Origin: Ardenticatenaceae bacterium
Lineage (GTDB): Bacteria; Chloroflexota; Anaerolineae; Promineifilales; Promineifilaceae
Assembly: GCA_030065875.1 (NCBI GenBank)
Contig: JASJCR010000013.1
Span: 17,645-81,644, forward strand
Length of the DNA stretch: 64,000 nucleotides
Direction of reading: 5' to 3'
Shown here: piece by piece, positions 39,023-50,100 of the stretch
Layout of the letters: every line of letters begins with the position of its first letter
Position numbering within the stretch: the first letter of the stretch is position 1
Notes under the pieces: generated by a model
The model's input: only the letters and a program-made list of their open reading frames with translations
Database searches by the model: none
Told to the model about the DNA's origin: nothing
Translations under genes and position numbers: made by a program

Positions 39023-39133
39023 AAAGTGCAGAGTCCTTAGTTAAAAGTCCTGAGTAATAAATTTGAGTGGGGACTTGACAGGGTGATAACAGACCTCATC
39101 CTAACTCAGCACTCAGCACTCAGCACTCAGGAC
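39023..39133. repeat. Heptamer-period inverted array (GAGTCCT / ACTCAGC word)
   Basis: AAGTGCA GAGTCCT TAGTTAA AAGTCCT GAGTAAT ... ACTCAGC x3 ACTCAGG. Confidence 0.8.
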
Positions 39134-39147
39134 ATTTCTGTTTTTGC

Positions 39148-39732
39148 ATGAAAGAAATTTGGATCAACACCCCCCGCGGCCGCATTTTTGGAATGACGGC
39201 CGGAAAAGAATACGATCCGCTGATCATCGGCCTCCACGGGTGGAGCCAGCGCAACGGCTGGCACACCTGGGAACCGGTCATCGAGCCGCTGGCTGCGGCC
39301 GGTTATCGGGTGATCTCCGTTGATATGCCCGGCTGGGGCCAGAGCCCGGCCTGGGAAAAAACGGCCGGCAAATCGGCGGTAGTCGCCATGCTGGATGCCC
39401 TGGAAATCAAACAGGCGGCCGCCCTGATGGGCAAAAGCTGGGGTGGTGGCGTGGCCCTCGATCTGGCGCTGAGTTTTCCGGAGCGGGTTGAAAAGCTGAT
39501 CTTGACCGCCCCGGCCTTTCGCGGCAGCCCGGCCGATCTCCAGCGACTTACCCAGGCGGTGCTGATGGCCTGGGCCGAGGATGACCCGGTGATCCCAATA
39601 GCGGTCGGCCGGCAGCTCATCCGGTCAATCCCCAATGGGAAATTGATCACGTACGCCACAGGTGGACACAGCGCCGCCCCCGAAAATGCGGACGATTTTG
39701 CGCCAAAAGCAATCAATTTTTTGAAGTCCTAA
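39148..39732 (+). CDS. Alpha/beta-hydrolase
   Basis: IIGLHGWSQRNGWHTWEPVIEPLAAAGYRVISVDMPGWGQS; MGKSWGGG nucleophile elbow. Confidence 0.88.
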   Translation: MKEIWINTPRGRIFGMTAGKEYDPLIIGLHGWSQRNGWHTWEPVIEPLAAAGYRVISVDMPGWGQSPAWEKTAGKSAVVAMLDALEIKQAAALMGKSWGGGVALDLALSFPERVEKLILTAPAFRGSPADLQRLTQAVLMAWAEDDPVIPIAVGRQLIRSIPNGKLITYATGGHSAAPENADDFAPKAINFLKS

Positions 39733-39812
39733 GTGCTGAGTGCTGAGTCAAAAGTTGACTCCCAAATCAAGATTCTACTCAGGACTCAGGACTTAGAACT
39801 CAGTACTTACTT
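39724..39812. repeat. Heptamer-period inverted array (AAGTCCT / ACTCAGG word)
   Basis: AAGTCCT AAGTGCT GAGTGCT GAGTCAA ... CTACTCA GGACTCA GGACTTA GAACTCA GTACTTA. Confidence 0.8.
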
Positions 39813-39825
39813 TTAAGGTAGAAAG

Positions 39826-42294
39826 ATGACTAAAAGCTATAATCATCAAGAAATCGAGGCCAAATGGCAGAGCAAATGGGAAAAAACCGGTTTGTACCGC
39901 CAGGTGGTTGACAAATCAAAACCAAAACATTACGCCCTGACGATGCTGCCCTACCCGTCGGGCGATCTGCATATCGGGCACTGGTACGCGATGGTCCCCA
40001 GCGACTCCCGGGCGCGCTACATGCGCATGAACGGCTACAACGTCCTGTTCCCGATGGGATTTGATGCGTTTGGGCTGCCGGCGGAAAATGCAGCCATTAA
40101 AAACAATATGCATCCCAACATCTGGACGTACAGCAACATCGAGCGGATGCGCAAGCAAATGCGCTTGATGGGGGCGATGTTTGACTGGGAAAGGGAAGCG
40201 ATTAGCGCCGACCCTCTGTTTACCCGATGGGACCAGTGGTTTTTTAAGAAGCTGTATGAGCTGGATCTGGCGTACCGTAAAAAAGCGGCCGTTGACTTCT
40301 GCCCTTCATGCAATACGACCCTGGCCCGCGAACAGGTGTGGGGTGAAGATCGCCACTGCGAACGGTGCGGCACGCCGGTAATTAAAAAAGAGCTGGAGCA
40401 ATGGTTCTTTAGAACGACCAAGTACACCGAAGAACTGCTGGACTTTTCGCAGATTGACTGGCCGGAGCGGGTCAAGGTGATGCAAACCAACTGGATCGGC
40501 CGTTCAGAAGGAGCGGAAGTGGTCTTCAAAACTGAACAGGGCGACCCGATGCCGATCTTTACGACCCGGCCGGATACGCTGTGGGGTGCGACCTTTATGG
40601 TGATGGCTCCGGAGCATCCGCTGGTCGATAAAATTGTTAGTGACGAACAGCGGTCGGCCGTTGATCGCTACAAAGAAGGGGTCGCTCGTCTGACAGACAT
40701 CGAGCGCGAGTCGACCACCCGCGAAAAAACCGGCGTTTTCTCGGGTGGATACGCCATCAATCCGGTCAACCAGGCTCGCATTCCGATCTGGATCGCTGAT
40801 TATGTGCTGATGGGATATGGGACGGGAGCGATTATGGCGGTTCCGGCCCACGACCAGCGTGACTTCGAGTTTGCCCGTCAATTTGGGCTGGAAATCGTGC
40901 CGGTGATTCAGCCGAAAGGGATGAATGAGCCGCTGACGGCCGCCGCCATGGAAGAATCCTACGTCGGGCCAGGCGTTATGATCAACAGCGATCCAATTAA
41001 TGGGGTGGCCACCAACGTCGAGAAAGGGCGTAAAAACCCCTCGATCGCGGCCACCATCGACTGGCTGGAGGCCAATGGGACCGGCAAAGAGGACGTCAAC
41101 TACCGGCTGCGCGACTGGCTGATCAGCCGGCAGCGCTTCTGGGGCGCCCCGATCCCCATAATCTACTGTGAGACCGACGGGATTGTGCCTGTGCCGGACG
41201 ATCAGCTGCCGGTGCTGCTGCCGGAAAATGTCGACTTCGATCCCAACGGCAAAAGTCCGCTAAAGACCCATGCTGAATGGTATGAAACGACATGTCCGAT
41301 CTGCGGTGAAAAAGCGATTCGCGAAACCGACACCATGGACACCTTTTTTGGGTCGTCCTGGTATCAGTATCGCTATCTGAGCCCGCATAACGAAGAAGCG
41401 CCTTTTGATCCTGATGAGGGGGCGTACTGGCTGCCGGTTGACCAGTATACCGGCGGCATCGAGCACGCCACGATGCATCTGATCTACACCCGCTTCTTCA
41501 CCAAGGCGATGCGGGAAATGGGGCTGGTTGATTTTGATGAACCAATGCTCAGCCTGAACAACCAGGGGATGGTGCTGGGTGAAGACAACGAGAAAATGTC
41601 GAAATCACGCGGCAACGTTGTTGCCCCCGACGCCCTGGTCGAGCAGTACGGGGCGGATACGGTGCGTACCTACCTGATGTTCTTCTCCCGCTGGGAGCAG
41701 GGTGGTCCCTGGAATTACGACGGCATCAAGGGGCCGCAGCGTCTGCTGAGCGACGTGTGGCAGGCCGCTCTGGCCACCTATGAACCGAACTCGGTTTCAG
41801 AAAAGGCTACAAAAGTGATGCGCCGCAAGACCCATCAGACGATACAAAAAGTCACGGATGACATGGAAACATTTTCTTTCAACACGGCCGTGGCGGCCAC
41901 GATGGATCTGCGCAACCACATCCTGCGGGCGCTGGATTCGGCTGATGTGACGCGGGAGGCAATCGATGAAGCGATTGAGTCGATCTTGCTGCTGCTGGCT
42001 CCCATCGCGCCGCACATGACCGAGGAGCTGTGGGAGATGCGGGGCAAACCGTACAGCATTCACACCGCTTCCTGGCCGAAGTGGGATGAGGAAGTGGCCA
42101 AAGAAGAGTCGATCACCCTGATCGTGCAAATCAACGGCCGGGTACGCGACCGCATTGAGGTCCCGGCCGACGTCAGTGAAGAAGAAGCAAAGGCCAAGGC
42201 GCTGGCTTCACCAATTATTCAGGAGCGTCTGGACGGCGGTGAACCCCGGAAAATTATCGTGGTTCCCGGCCGATTGGTCAACATCGTTGCCTGA
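39826..42294 (+). CDS. leuS: Leucyl-tRNA synthetase
   Basis: MLPYPSGDLHIGHWY; KMSKSRGNVV; CP1/editing domain TTRPDTLWGATFMV. Confidence 0.97.
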   Translation: MTKSYNHQEIEAKWQSKWEKTGLYRQVVDKSKPKHYALTMLPYPSGDLHIGHWYAMVPSDSRARYMRMNGYNVLFPMGFDAFGLPAENAAIKNNMHPNIWTYSNIERMRKQMRLMGAMFDWEREAISADPLFTRWDQWFFKKLYELDLAYRKKAAVDFCPSCNTTLAREQVWGEDRHCERCGTPVIKKELEQWFFRTTKYTEELLDFSQIDWPERVKVMQTNWIGRSEGAEVVFKTEQGDPMPIFTTRPDTLWGATFMVMAPEHPLVDKIVSDEQRSAVDRYKEGVARLTDIERESTTREKTGVFSGGYAINPVNQARIPIWIADYVLMGYGTGAIMAVPAHDQRDFEFARQFGLEIVPVIQPKGMNEPLTAAAMEESYVGPGVMINSDPINGVATNVEKGRKNPSIAATIDWLEANGTGKEDVNYRLRDWLISRQRFWGAPIPIIYCETDGIVPVPDDQLPVLLPENVDFDPNGKSPLKTHAEWYETTCPICGEKAIRETDTMDTFFGSSWYQYRYLSPHNEEAPFDPDEGAYWLPVDQYTGGIEHATMHLIYTRFFTKAMREMGLVDFDEPMLSLNNQGMVLGEDNEKMSKSRGNVVAPDALVEQYGADTVRTYLMFFSRWEQGGPWNYDGIKGPQRLLSDVWQAALATYEPNSVSEKATKVMRRKTHQTIQKVTDDMETFSFNTAVAATMDLRNHILRALDSADVTREAIDEAIESILLLLAPIAPHMTEELWEMRGKPYSIHTASWPKWDEEVAKEESITLIVQINGRVRDRIEVPADVSEEEAKAKALASPIIQERLDGGEPRKIIVVPGRLVNIVA

Positions 42295-42311
42295 TCTCAC
42301 ACGGTTAAAAT

Positions 42312-42366
42312 AAGCCGCGGATTTTACGGTTTACCTAGCTAAACTGCGAACTCCGCGGCTTTTTTG
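42312..42366 (+). terminator. leuS intrinsic terminator
   Basis: AAGCCGCGGA (42312-42321) pairs with TCCGCGGCTT followed by T6. Confidence 0.7.
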
Positions 42367-42379
42367 TTAATCCTCCCCC

Positions 42380-42610
42380 ACGGGAGGCGGTCATCCGCCT
42401 CCCACTGTTCAAGGGCGGACAGGTAGGTTGCAAACCACCTGTCATTCAGAACGGAGCGTAGCGAAGTGATGAATCTCCTCAACCTTACAGCCAGGATGGC
42501 TGATTTGAAGAGATGATAGCGCCTGGATGGCAAGCAACACCTTTATGTCAGTTGGCGGGATCCTTCGCGAAGCCTGTCCTGAGCGAAGTCGAAGGGCTCA
42601 GGATGGCAGG
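42380..42610. repeat. Mixed dispersed repeats (CCTGTCATTCAGAACGGAGCG..., GCGAAGCCTGTCCTGAGCGAAGTCGAAGGGCTCAGGATG)
   Basis: First motif matches 14190-14230 in inverted orientation; GGGAGGCGG-TCAT-CCGCCTCCC hairpin. Confidence 0.65.
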
Positions 42611-42639
42611 GTGTCTGCGAACGCTGAGAAAATGTTTTT

Positions 42640-42690
42640 ACGTGGTTTACAAAATGTTTTATGAAATAAATGTCCGCAGATTAATTTATA
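42640..42690. repeat. Upstream repeat copy C (TTTACAAAATGTTTT...TGTCCGCAGATT)
   Basis: Aligns with 45061-45105 and 46910-46950. Confidence 0.65.
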
Positions 42691-42828
42691 AAAGTATCTG
42701 TGATTCACTTAAACACACTCTAATTTTCTAACAAGTTTTCAGAACCTAATAACATTCTGTTTCGCTGGTAATTGAGAGATGATCGAGATATAAGCCGGTG
42801 CAAGAGGAAAAAACAGGTGTGAGGAGGA

Positions 42829-44871
42829 GTGGTTCCCTTGGAGAAGAAATATTTAACGAAGTGGCAGATTGCCGCGGCGGCCGTCGTGATTGTGGTGACT
42901 CTGGTGACCCGTTTTTGGCTGCTAGAGGAGCGTGTCCACACGCTGTGGGTAGATGAAGCGTGGTTTAGCCTCCGCGGTCTCGATGTTTTAAGTCGCGCTG
43001 ATCTGATCCCGCTGGAAAAACCGGATTTGGGGGTTGGCGATTCCCTTTTTCAGATTTATGCTGCGGCAGCCATGTCTTTGATTGGTGCCCCCGAACCTTT
43101 TTCGTCCCGCTACGCCTCGGCCGTGGCCGGCAGCGTGCTGGTGGGGATCTTCGCCTTTTTTTGGATACGGCTGTGGCGGCCGCAGCTGGGGCGCGAACCG
43201 GCCGTGTGGGCGGGGATCATCGGCTCGTTTATTTTGGCAACCACATTTACCACGATTCTGCACAGTCGTCATGGTTTGCAAATGTCGGCCAGCGTGGCCC
43301 TGTCCCTTCTCGTTTTCTGGTTTTTGTGGCGGTCGTTTTTTTACTTCAAAACCCGAGATGCGGTTCTTGTCGGGCTGGCTTTGGCGATTTCATTTACCAC
43401 CTATGAGGCGGCGTTGGCCCTGCCAATCGTGGTCACAGCCTTCGGGGCGGTGCGTTGGTGGTCAGCCAGAGAAGAAAGGAGTCAGAAGCGGCGCATTTTG
43501 CGTCAGATGGGGATCATGATCGGCAGCACGGTTTTGTTTTTTACCCCTCTAATCATTTTTTATGCCAATAATCCGGGCATTTTCCTCGGTCATGTTGTGC
43601 AAACGCAGGCGATGGTTAGTGAACAATCGGTGACGTTTACCGACCGCCTGACCGATTTGATTTTTTCGGCCGCCAACGGCATATGGGTGGTTTTCAACAG
43701 CTTCTTTTTTGTTGGTGATGGGGCCCTGGGACGCAATATTCCCGGTCGACACCTGTTTGATTGGTTTGTGGCCATTTGGATTGTGATCGGTGCGGGTTGG
43801 GTCGTACGCACGCAGTGGCGTCGGGCGGAAGGACAGCTGGTGGGGATATGGTTCGGCGTGATGATTTTACCGGCCGCTTTATCAAATACCCTGCCGGCCT
43901 TCTCGCGGATGCTGCCGGTTGTTCCCCTGTTGGCCGGGTTAGGGGGGATCGGTGTCGTGAAGACCTACCGATGGGTTCGTCAGCGTCAGCCCGGTCTGCT
44001 TAAGGCCGGCATCCCGCTTTTGCTGGCCGGTTTCATCTTCAGCGCGGCTTCTTCATGGCGTGATTATCATAGCTGGACCCAGGATCCGGCACTGTTTGAT
44101 AAATTTTATCAGGGAGCGCGCTATACTGCCGACCAGGCGATTGCCCTGGCCGCCGAATCTGAAAATCTGGTTTTGGTAACCAATCAATCCGGTGCTTTTA
44201 CCCGCTATCCCTTTGAACTGCTGCTTGATCCGGTTGGCATTACGACATTTGACGTCAACCCGACTTGTTTCCCCCACCCGGCCAAGGGAGAGAAAACAGT
44301 CTGGTATGGGGTCATTCACAACCTGGATTCGGTGACCCCACAAATATTGCGGCAAGAATATGGCGAATCGATTTTGGACAACAGCCAGGTAATTCTCCAC
44401 CCGCTTTATGGAGACGAATTTGCATCGTTTTATCCGCTCTCGGCGGCTGATCATTTTGTTCTTCCCCAAAATGAGTTTCAGGCCACCTTTGAGGATCAAA
44501 TTTTGCTGGCAGGGTATGATTTATCGGTAAAAAATAATCAATTGAATTTAAAAACGTACTGGCAGGGGAGTGGCGCTCTGCCATTTGAGGCGCTTCTGTT
44601 TATCCATATCGGTGAGGGTGACAACAGTGACCCTTTATTTGCCCAGGCAAACAGCGTGCTTTGCCCCGGATTTACAACGCCAGTTTGGCAGCCGGGATTG
44701 ATGATGGTTCACGAGATGGAAATTCCCTTACCGGCCGATCACGATTTAAGCGCTGCTGATATTCGGCTGGGCTTGATCCATCCTCAAACCGGTGATCGGC
44801 TGACGGTGACCTCATCAATGGGCCGAATTGAAAATAACCGCCTAATTTTGGCACCCTTTCCTGATTCATAA
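42829..44871 (+). CDS. GT39/ArnT-like polytopic membrane protein with C-terminal beta-sandwich-like domain
   Basis: Multiple TM; LWVDEAWFSLRGLDVL (DE motif in first extracytoplasmic loop). Confidence 0.7.
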   Translation: MVPLEKKYLTKWQIAAAAVVIVVTLVTRFWLLEERVHTLWVDEAWFSLRGLDVLSRADLIPLEKPDLGVGDSLFQIYAAAAMSLIGAPEPFSSRYASAVAGSVLVGIFAFFWIRLWRPQLGREPAVWAGIIGSFILATTFTTILHSRHGLQMSASVALSLLVFWFLWRSFFYFKTRDAVLVGLALAISFTTYEAALALPIVVTAFGAVRWWSAREERSQKRRILRQMGIMIGSTVLFFTPLIIFYANNPGIFLGHVVQTQAMVSEQSVTFTDRLTDLIFSAANGIWVVFNSFFFVGDGALGRNIPGRHLFDWFVAIWIVIGAGWVVRTQWRRAEGQLVGIWFGVMILPAALSNTLPAFSRMLPVVPLLAGLGGIGVVKTYRWVRQRQPGLLKAGIPLLLAGFIFSAASSWRDYHSWTQDPALFDKFYQGARYTADQAIALAAESENLVLVTNQSGAFTRYPFELLLDPVGITTFDVNPTCFPHPAKGEKTVWYGVIHNLDSVTPQILRQEYGESILDNSQVILHPLYGDEFASFYPLSAADHFVLPQNEFQATFEDQILLAGYDLSVKNNQLNLKTYWQGSGALPFEALLFIHIGEGDNSDPLFAQANSVLCPGFTTPVWQPGLMMVHEMEIPLPADHDLSAADIRLGLIHPQTGDRLTVTSSMGRIENNRLILAPFPDS

Positions 44872-44944
44872 GCGCCGTGTTTTTTAACGCTTCATTCAAG
44901 TTGTTACCTCAAGTGGGTCAGAGGACAAAATTTAAAAACAAGAT

Positions 44945-45183
44945 TTCACGAATGACACGAATTTTCCAGCTTAAACCAGAAAATCCTATTAATTCGTGTC
45001 ATCCTGGTTTTAAAAATGAATTGTGACTTACTTCATTGATTTGTCTCACAAATAATTTAAGTGATTTACAAGATCTTTTCTAAAAAAATTGTCCGCAGAT
45101 TACGCAGATTAGAGAGAGAAATCTGTGAAAATCCGTGTTAATCCGTGGCTTTTTTTAACAATTCTTTTTGTAAATTACCGAAT
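44945..45183. repeat. Upstream repeat copy A
   Basis: TGTCCGCAGATTACGCAGATTAGAGAGAGAAATCTGTGAAAATCCGTGTTAATCCGTGGCTTTTTTTAACAATTCTTTTTGTAAATTAC. Confidence 0.8.
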
Positions 45184-45197
45184 CCGTAGCTAAAAAT

Positions 45198-46700
45198 ATG
45201 AGATCGCTATTAACCCCTCCCCGTCGTATCGCCTTGGCGATTGTGGTTGTATTCATGGTCATCGGGCACGCCATGCTTCGCTACTCCCGCCCTCTGCATC
45301 TCAATCTCGATGATTTGCATACCGTACATCGCTTTTATCTCACCCGGTCAGAGGTCAGTATTCGCCTCGATTATGCAGAATTTGACGACAATGGGCCGGT
45401 TCTTTTGACGGTCTACCGGGAAAGCGAAAATTTGGGCGAAATTGAAGCGAATTATAACTACGACTTTTTTAGCCGAGAGCCGGCCGGGTGGGTGCATTAC
45501 TGGTGGATGGATGGGGATCTGTGGCCGGATGTCGTTATTTTGCCCAACGATGTCACCCAAAGCTGCTACGTGGTTTTGAGCCAAACCAACGAGCTGCAAA
45601 CGTGTGACGGCCGCAGCTCCACGGCCGAAGTGTCGCTCGATCAGCAAATTCCGACCCCGCCCGCCACCGCCCAGGCAACTTCAACGCCAGTGCTGAATCC
45701 CTCACCATCTTCCACGCCGGAATCAAATCCGACGGCCACCCCCACAAACGTATCCGAGCCGGTGCCCACCGCCACCCCAGACCCGCTTCTTCCGTTTACG
45801 CTGGCCGGTCTGCAGGCCGATACCTACCCGGCCGGTCAAATTCTTGTGACGGAAATTGTGGAGCAAACGGCCGCCTACACCCACAGTGCCATCACCTATC
45901 AGAGCGATGGCCTGACGATCACCGGTCGCCTGCATTTGCCGGCCGGAGAAGGGCCGTTCCCGGTCATTATTCTCATCCACGGCTACATGCCGCGCGAAGA
46001 GTACCGGTCGGGTTGGGGAACGTGGCAGTCGGCCGCCTACTTTGCTGAACACGGGTACATCGCCATCGCCCCCGATTTGCGCAGCTGGGGCGGCTCTGAG
46101 AGTGGACCCAGCCTCTTTCAAACCGGCCTGGTTCGCGACGTGCTGTATTTGATCAGCGCGATCGAGTCACTTCCGCAGGCCGACCCCTCCCGCGTGGGGC
46201 TGTGGGGTCACAGCATGGGTGGGGGGATCGCCACCAAGGCGGTGATTGTCGATTCACGTATTTCTGCGGCGGTTCTGTACGCACCGAACAGCGCAAACGA
46301 TGCCGATTTGTTGGGCCGCTGGGGGGCCGCCTGCCGACCGGGGCAGGTGGAAACGGCCGAGGATATTTGCAACCCGTCAGAGATTCTACCGGCCTCTCCA
46401 GAATTGATCGATGCTTACTATTCGGCCGCGGCTGATCCCCAAAAGCTGCAGGGGATCGCCCCGATCTATCATCTGGATAAAATTCAGGTGCCGCTGCACA
46501 TTCATATCGGCAGTGAGGATGGGCAAACCATCAACGGCACACCTCCTGAGTGGTCAGCCGCGCTGGCGGAGGGGTTAGAGGCGGCCGGGAGGGATTTTGA
46601 GCGGTTTGTCTACGAGGGGCAGGGGCATTTTTTGACCGGGGAGAGCTGGTTGTTGATGATGGAGCGTTCACTCGCTCTTTTTGATCAGACGCTCAAATAA
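45198..46700 (+). CDS. Membrane-anchored alpha/beta-hydrolase (dienelactone hydrolase/S9-like) with Pro/Thr-rich linker
   Basis: N-terminal TM; PTPPATAQATSTPVLNPSPSSTPESNPTATP linker; VGLWGHSMGGGIATKA. Confidence 0.82.
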   Translation: MRSLLTPPRRIALAIVVVFMVIGHAMLRYSRPLHLNLDDLHTVHRFYLTRSEVSIRLDYAEFDDNGPVLLTVYRESENLGEIEANYNYDFFSREPAGWVHYWWMDGDLWPDVVILPNDVTQSCYVVLSQTNELQTCDGRSSTAEVSLDQQIPTPPATAQATSTPVLNPSPSSTPESNPTATPTNVSEPVPTATPDPLLPFTLAGLQADTYPAGQILVTEIVEQTAAYTHSAITYQSDGLTITGRLHLPAGEGPFPVIILIHGYMPREEYRSGWGTWQSAAYFAEHGYIAIAPDLRSWGGSESGPSLFQTGLVRDVLYLISAIESLPQADPSRVGLWGHSMGGGIATKAVIVDSRISAAVLYAPNSANDADLLGRWGAACRPGQVETAEDICNPSEILPASPELIDAYYSAAADPQKLQGIAPIYHLDKIQVPLHIHIGSEDGQTINGTPPEWSAALAEGLEAAGRDFERFVYEGQGHFLTGESWLLMMERSLALFDQTLK

Positions 46701-46857
46701 AGATAGAAACCGCCCTCTAATTTAGCGTATAATAATCGTAGAGCCACCATCTAAGAGAGATCGAGCAGCAGAAACCCGCCTTTGCTATCATATTTTTATC
46801 AATAATTAATCCACCTTTCCCTTGGTTGCGACATGGTGCGATTTACAAAGGAATTGC

Positions 46858-47070
46858 AAAAAAAGCCACCGAATTTCGCGAATTTCACGAATTTTTCCAC
46901 CTTAGGTAAGTTACAAAATATTTTCTGAAATAAGGTGTCCGCAGATTGCGCAGATTTTCACAGATTAGAGGGAGAAATCTGTGAAAATTCGTGTTAATCC
47001 GTGGCTTTTTTTAACAATTCTTTTTGTAAACTACGTAAAGAGATAATCCTTTAAATTCGTGTCATCCTGA
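46858..47070. repeat. Upstream repeat copy B
   Basis: GTGTCCGCAGATTGCGCAGATTTTCACAGATTAGAGGGAGAAATCTGTGAAAATTCGTGTTAATCCGTGGCTTTTTTTAACAATTCTTTTTGTAAACTAC. Confidence 0.8.
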
Positions 47071-47134
47071 TTTTAAAAATTCAAGTGAGATGCACTTATT
47101 TTGGTGCATTGATAGGTTTGAGAAGGTGTATACA

Positions 47135-50100
47135 ATGTACGGCGTTGACAAACAAATTAAAAAGTTACGCGGCCGGTTATTGACAGCGGCCTTGTTTTGG
47201 TTTCTGCTTTTATCGATTGGGGTGGCCTGTCAGGGAGATCAACCCCCAGACCCAACCGAAACGATCAGCGAAGAGGCAATTGACCTGGTTGAAGAGATTC
47301 CGGAAGAAGGGATCGATGACGGTAGTGAAGCTGCTCCGGAGGAAAATGAGGTCGATTTTGAACCCCAGGTGCCGTTAACGGCCGAATTGGCCGGCTCAGA
47401 GCAGCTCGACGCCTTCCCCGCCTATGGCCGCCTGGTGGTCGAGTTTAACGAGACGATGGATGTGGGTAGTCCCCTACAACCGCTCATAATTGTGCCTTCC
47501 GTGGCCGGAACTTTTTCCTGGCAAGAAGATGGCCACACGGTTGAATTTTCTCCAGAAAGAAATTTAGGCTTTGAAAAAGAGTATGAGGTCCGCGTAAACC
47601 CCATGCTCAAAACCGTTGCCGGCGAAACCGTTGGGGAACTACCCGGGTGGACTTTAACGACCACAACCGGGCCAAAACTGCTGCGAGTGAGCCCCACCAG
47701 CACCCTCATCAAAGAAAATCAGCCGCAGATTCAGCTGATTTTTTCCCAACCGGTTGATTATCAAAGCGTCATCGATGCGGTTTTCACCGATCCCCCCCTT
47801 GACTTTGAAGTGATTAGCGTGGATGACGAAGACACAGTGTTTCAACTCGCTTTGCAAGAGGGGATGGAGAGCGATCAAAATTACATCTTTTTTGTCGAAC
47901 CGCAAATCAAAACGACGGCCGGAATCCCCCTGAATATTTCACGGTCCTGGGAATACACCCTGGCGCCGCTGATCCAGCGGGTGAGCGTACCCGATGAGGC
48001 GCATGCGGACCGGCCGCTGACCGTGTACTTTAACTATGCCATCGATGAGGCTGAGTTGGAGGATGCTTTTGTGGTGGAGCCGGCCGTGGCGGGAGAAATC
48101 ACGATGTCCGGCACCCAGACCGCCGTATTTACCCCGATCAGCGGGTGGGCATCGCGGACGGAATACTCCTTCAGGCTGGAGGACTCGCTGGAAACGAAAA
48201 ACGGCATTCTCTTTGAGCCGCCTCCGCCTTTGTCCTTTGGAGATTTGCCGGTCATTGTGGATGCCGCACCTAGAGGGGAACGTGCAAACCCAACCGGCCT
48301 GATTGTTATCACATTTGACCGGCCGATGGATAAAAGCGCAACCGAATCCCAATTCAATATATCCCCCGAGCTTTCCGGCCAGATTACCTGGGAAGGGGAA
48401 GCCAAAATGGTTTTTGAGCCGGAAGAGCGGTTTATGGCCCACTACACTGAATATACGGTCTCATTGCGCGAAGCATTTTCAGCAGAGGGAGAACAGCTCC
48501 TAGACCAGCCGTATACCTGGAATTTTCGCACCCAATCTTTTGAGGTTCAGGGAGGATTTGGTTGGGGACCCAATATTCAGCAGCTTCAGGCGGATGGGCC
48601 TCGATCGGTGCAATTTTTTGTCGACCTTCCCCTGGGATCGGAGACCGAATTTGAATTATTGGGCCTCAACCAGGCCCAATTTATCGAGCGTTACTCATCC
48701 GGCTTTCGCGGTGTAGCTGGGTATGACAAAAAACTCATTTCTTTGCAGGGAACCACGCCGGTAACCACCTGGTCTCATACCGTAGTCGAATCACCTGTTG
48801 AATATGGCAATGTACAGGAAACAAATATCCCAGGCGATATCCCAACCGGTCTCTATATTCTCAATTTGCGCATCAATGATCTCCTCACAGATCAACTTCT
48901 GGTGACGATTGGTGAGCAGACGATGACCGTCAAACGAGGTGACGCCCAGCTCACGACCTGGGTGTCAGACTTCTCGGGCAACAACCTGCCGGATACGCCG
49001 GTTTTCATCGTTGACCGCAGCGGGCAGGAAATCGCCAGCGGCCGCACGGATAGCAATGGCGTCTATATCGTAGATTTGGAAGGGGTCAACGTTGAGCCCT
49101 TAATGGTTATTGCCGGCGAAGAAGAGAATCAACTTGTTACCGGACTGACATACGAATGGCGATCGAGCCAGGGGTCACGCCGGTGGTGGGAACCTGAGAC
49201 CGTTATCAATGATTTTGCCGCTCATGTTTACACCAACCGGCCGATTTATAAGCCCGGGGAGACGGTATTTTACAAGGCGATCATCCGCCTTGATGATGAT
49301 GCGGTTCTCGATATGGTTCCGGCCGATACGCCGGTTACCGTGCGTCTGCGTGATGCGCGCAACAACGTCGTTTTGACCCAGGAGCGAACGACCAATTCTT
49401 TTGGTTCAATTAACGGCGATTTTCAGCTGGCGGATGGCGCGATGAGCGGCGAATACGTCGTAGAAATTGATATTGATGGTGAGCGTCACAGCGGCCGTTT
49501 TTCCGTACAGGATTACCGCAAACCGGAGTACAGCGTCGAGGTCACAGCGTCCGCCGAGCGCCTGGTGAGCGGGCAGGAAGTAGAATTGACCATCGACAGC
49601 CAATACTTTTTTGGCGAGCCGGTGGCTGAGGCTCAGGTGAGCATCCAGCAGCTTGAAACTTATCGTTATTACGATTGGGAGACGGGACGGAGCCTGGAAA
49701 ATTGGGCTTCATTTGACGGCAGCCCCATAGAAGGCCGCACAGATGAAAACGGCCTTCTTACCATCTCGGTCCCGGTGCGAACCGTATCGGAACAAAATAA
49801 CGGTTCTTACTACACTTCCGGTTTCCGCTGGATCGATCGGGTTTTTCAAGCCACGGTAGAAGACGGCAGCGGTCAATCAACGGCCGGCAGCGTGCGGGTA
49901 CGCGTGTATGAGAATGCGGAAGGGGTTTCGTTAAGCACAAATGGCTATTTGCACCAGCCGGACAACCCGGTTCCGATGACTGCTGTGGTCACCGATTATC
50001 AGGATAAACCGGTCGTCGGCCGTGAACTGCGGTTTACTCTTTCTCGCTGGGATCGATCCTCTCGCGAGTACAGCGATGTGCGCCAAACGTGGACGGCAAC

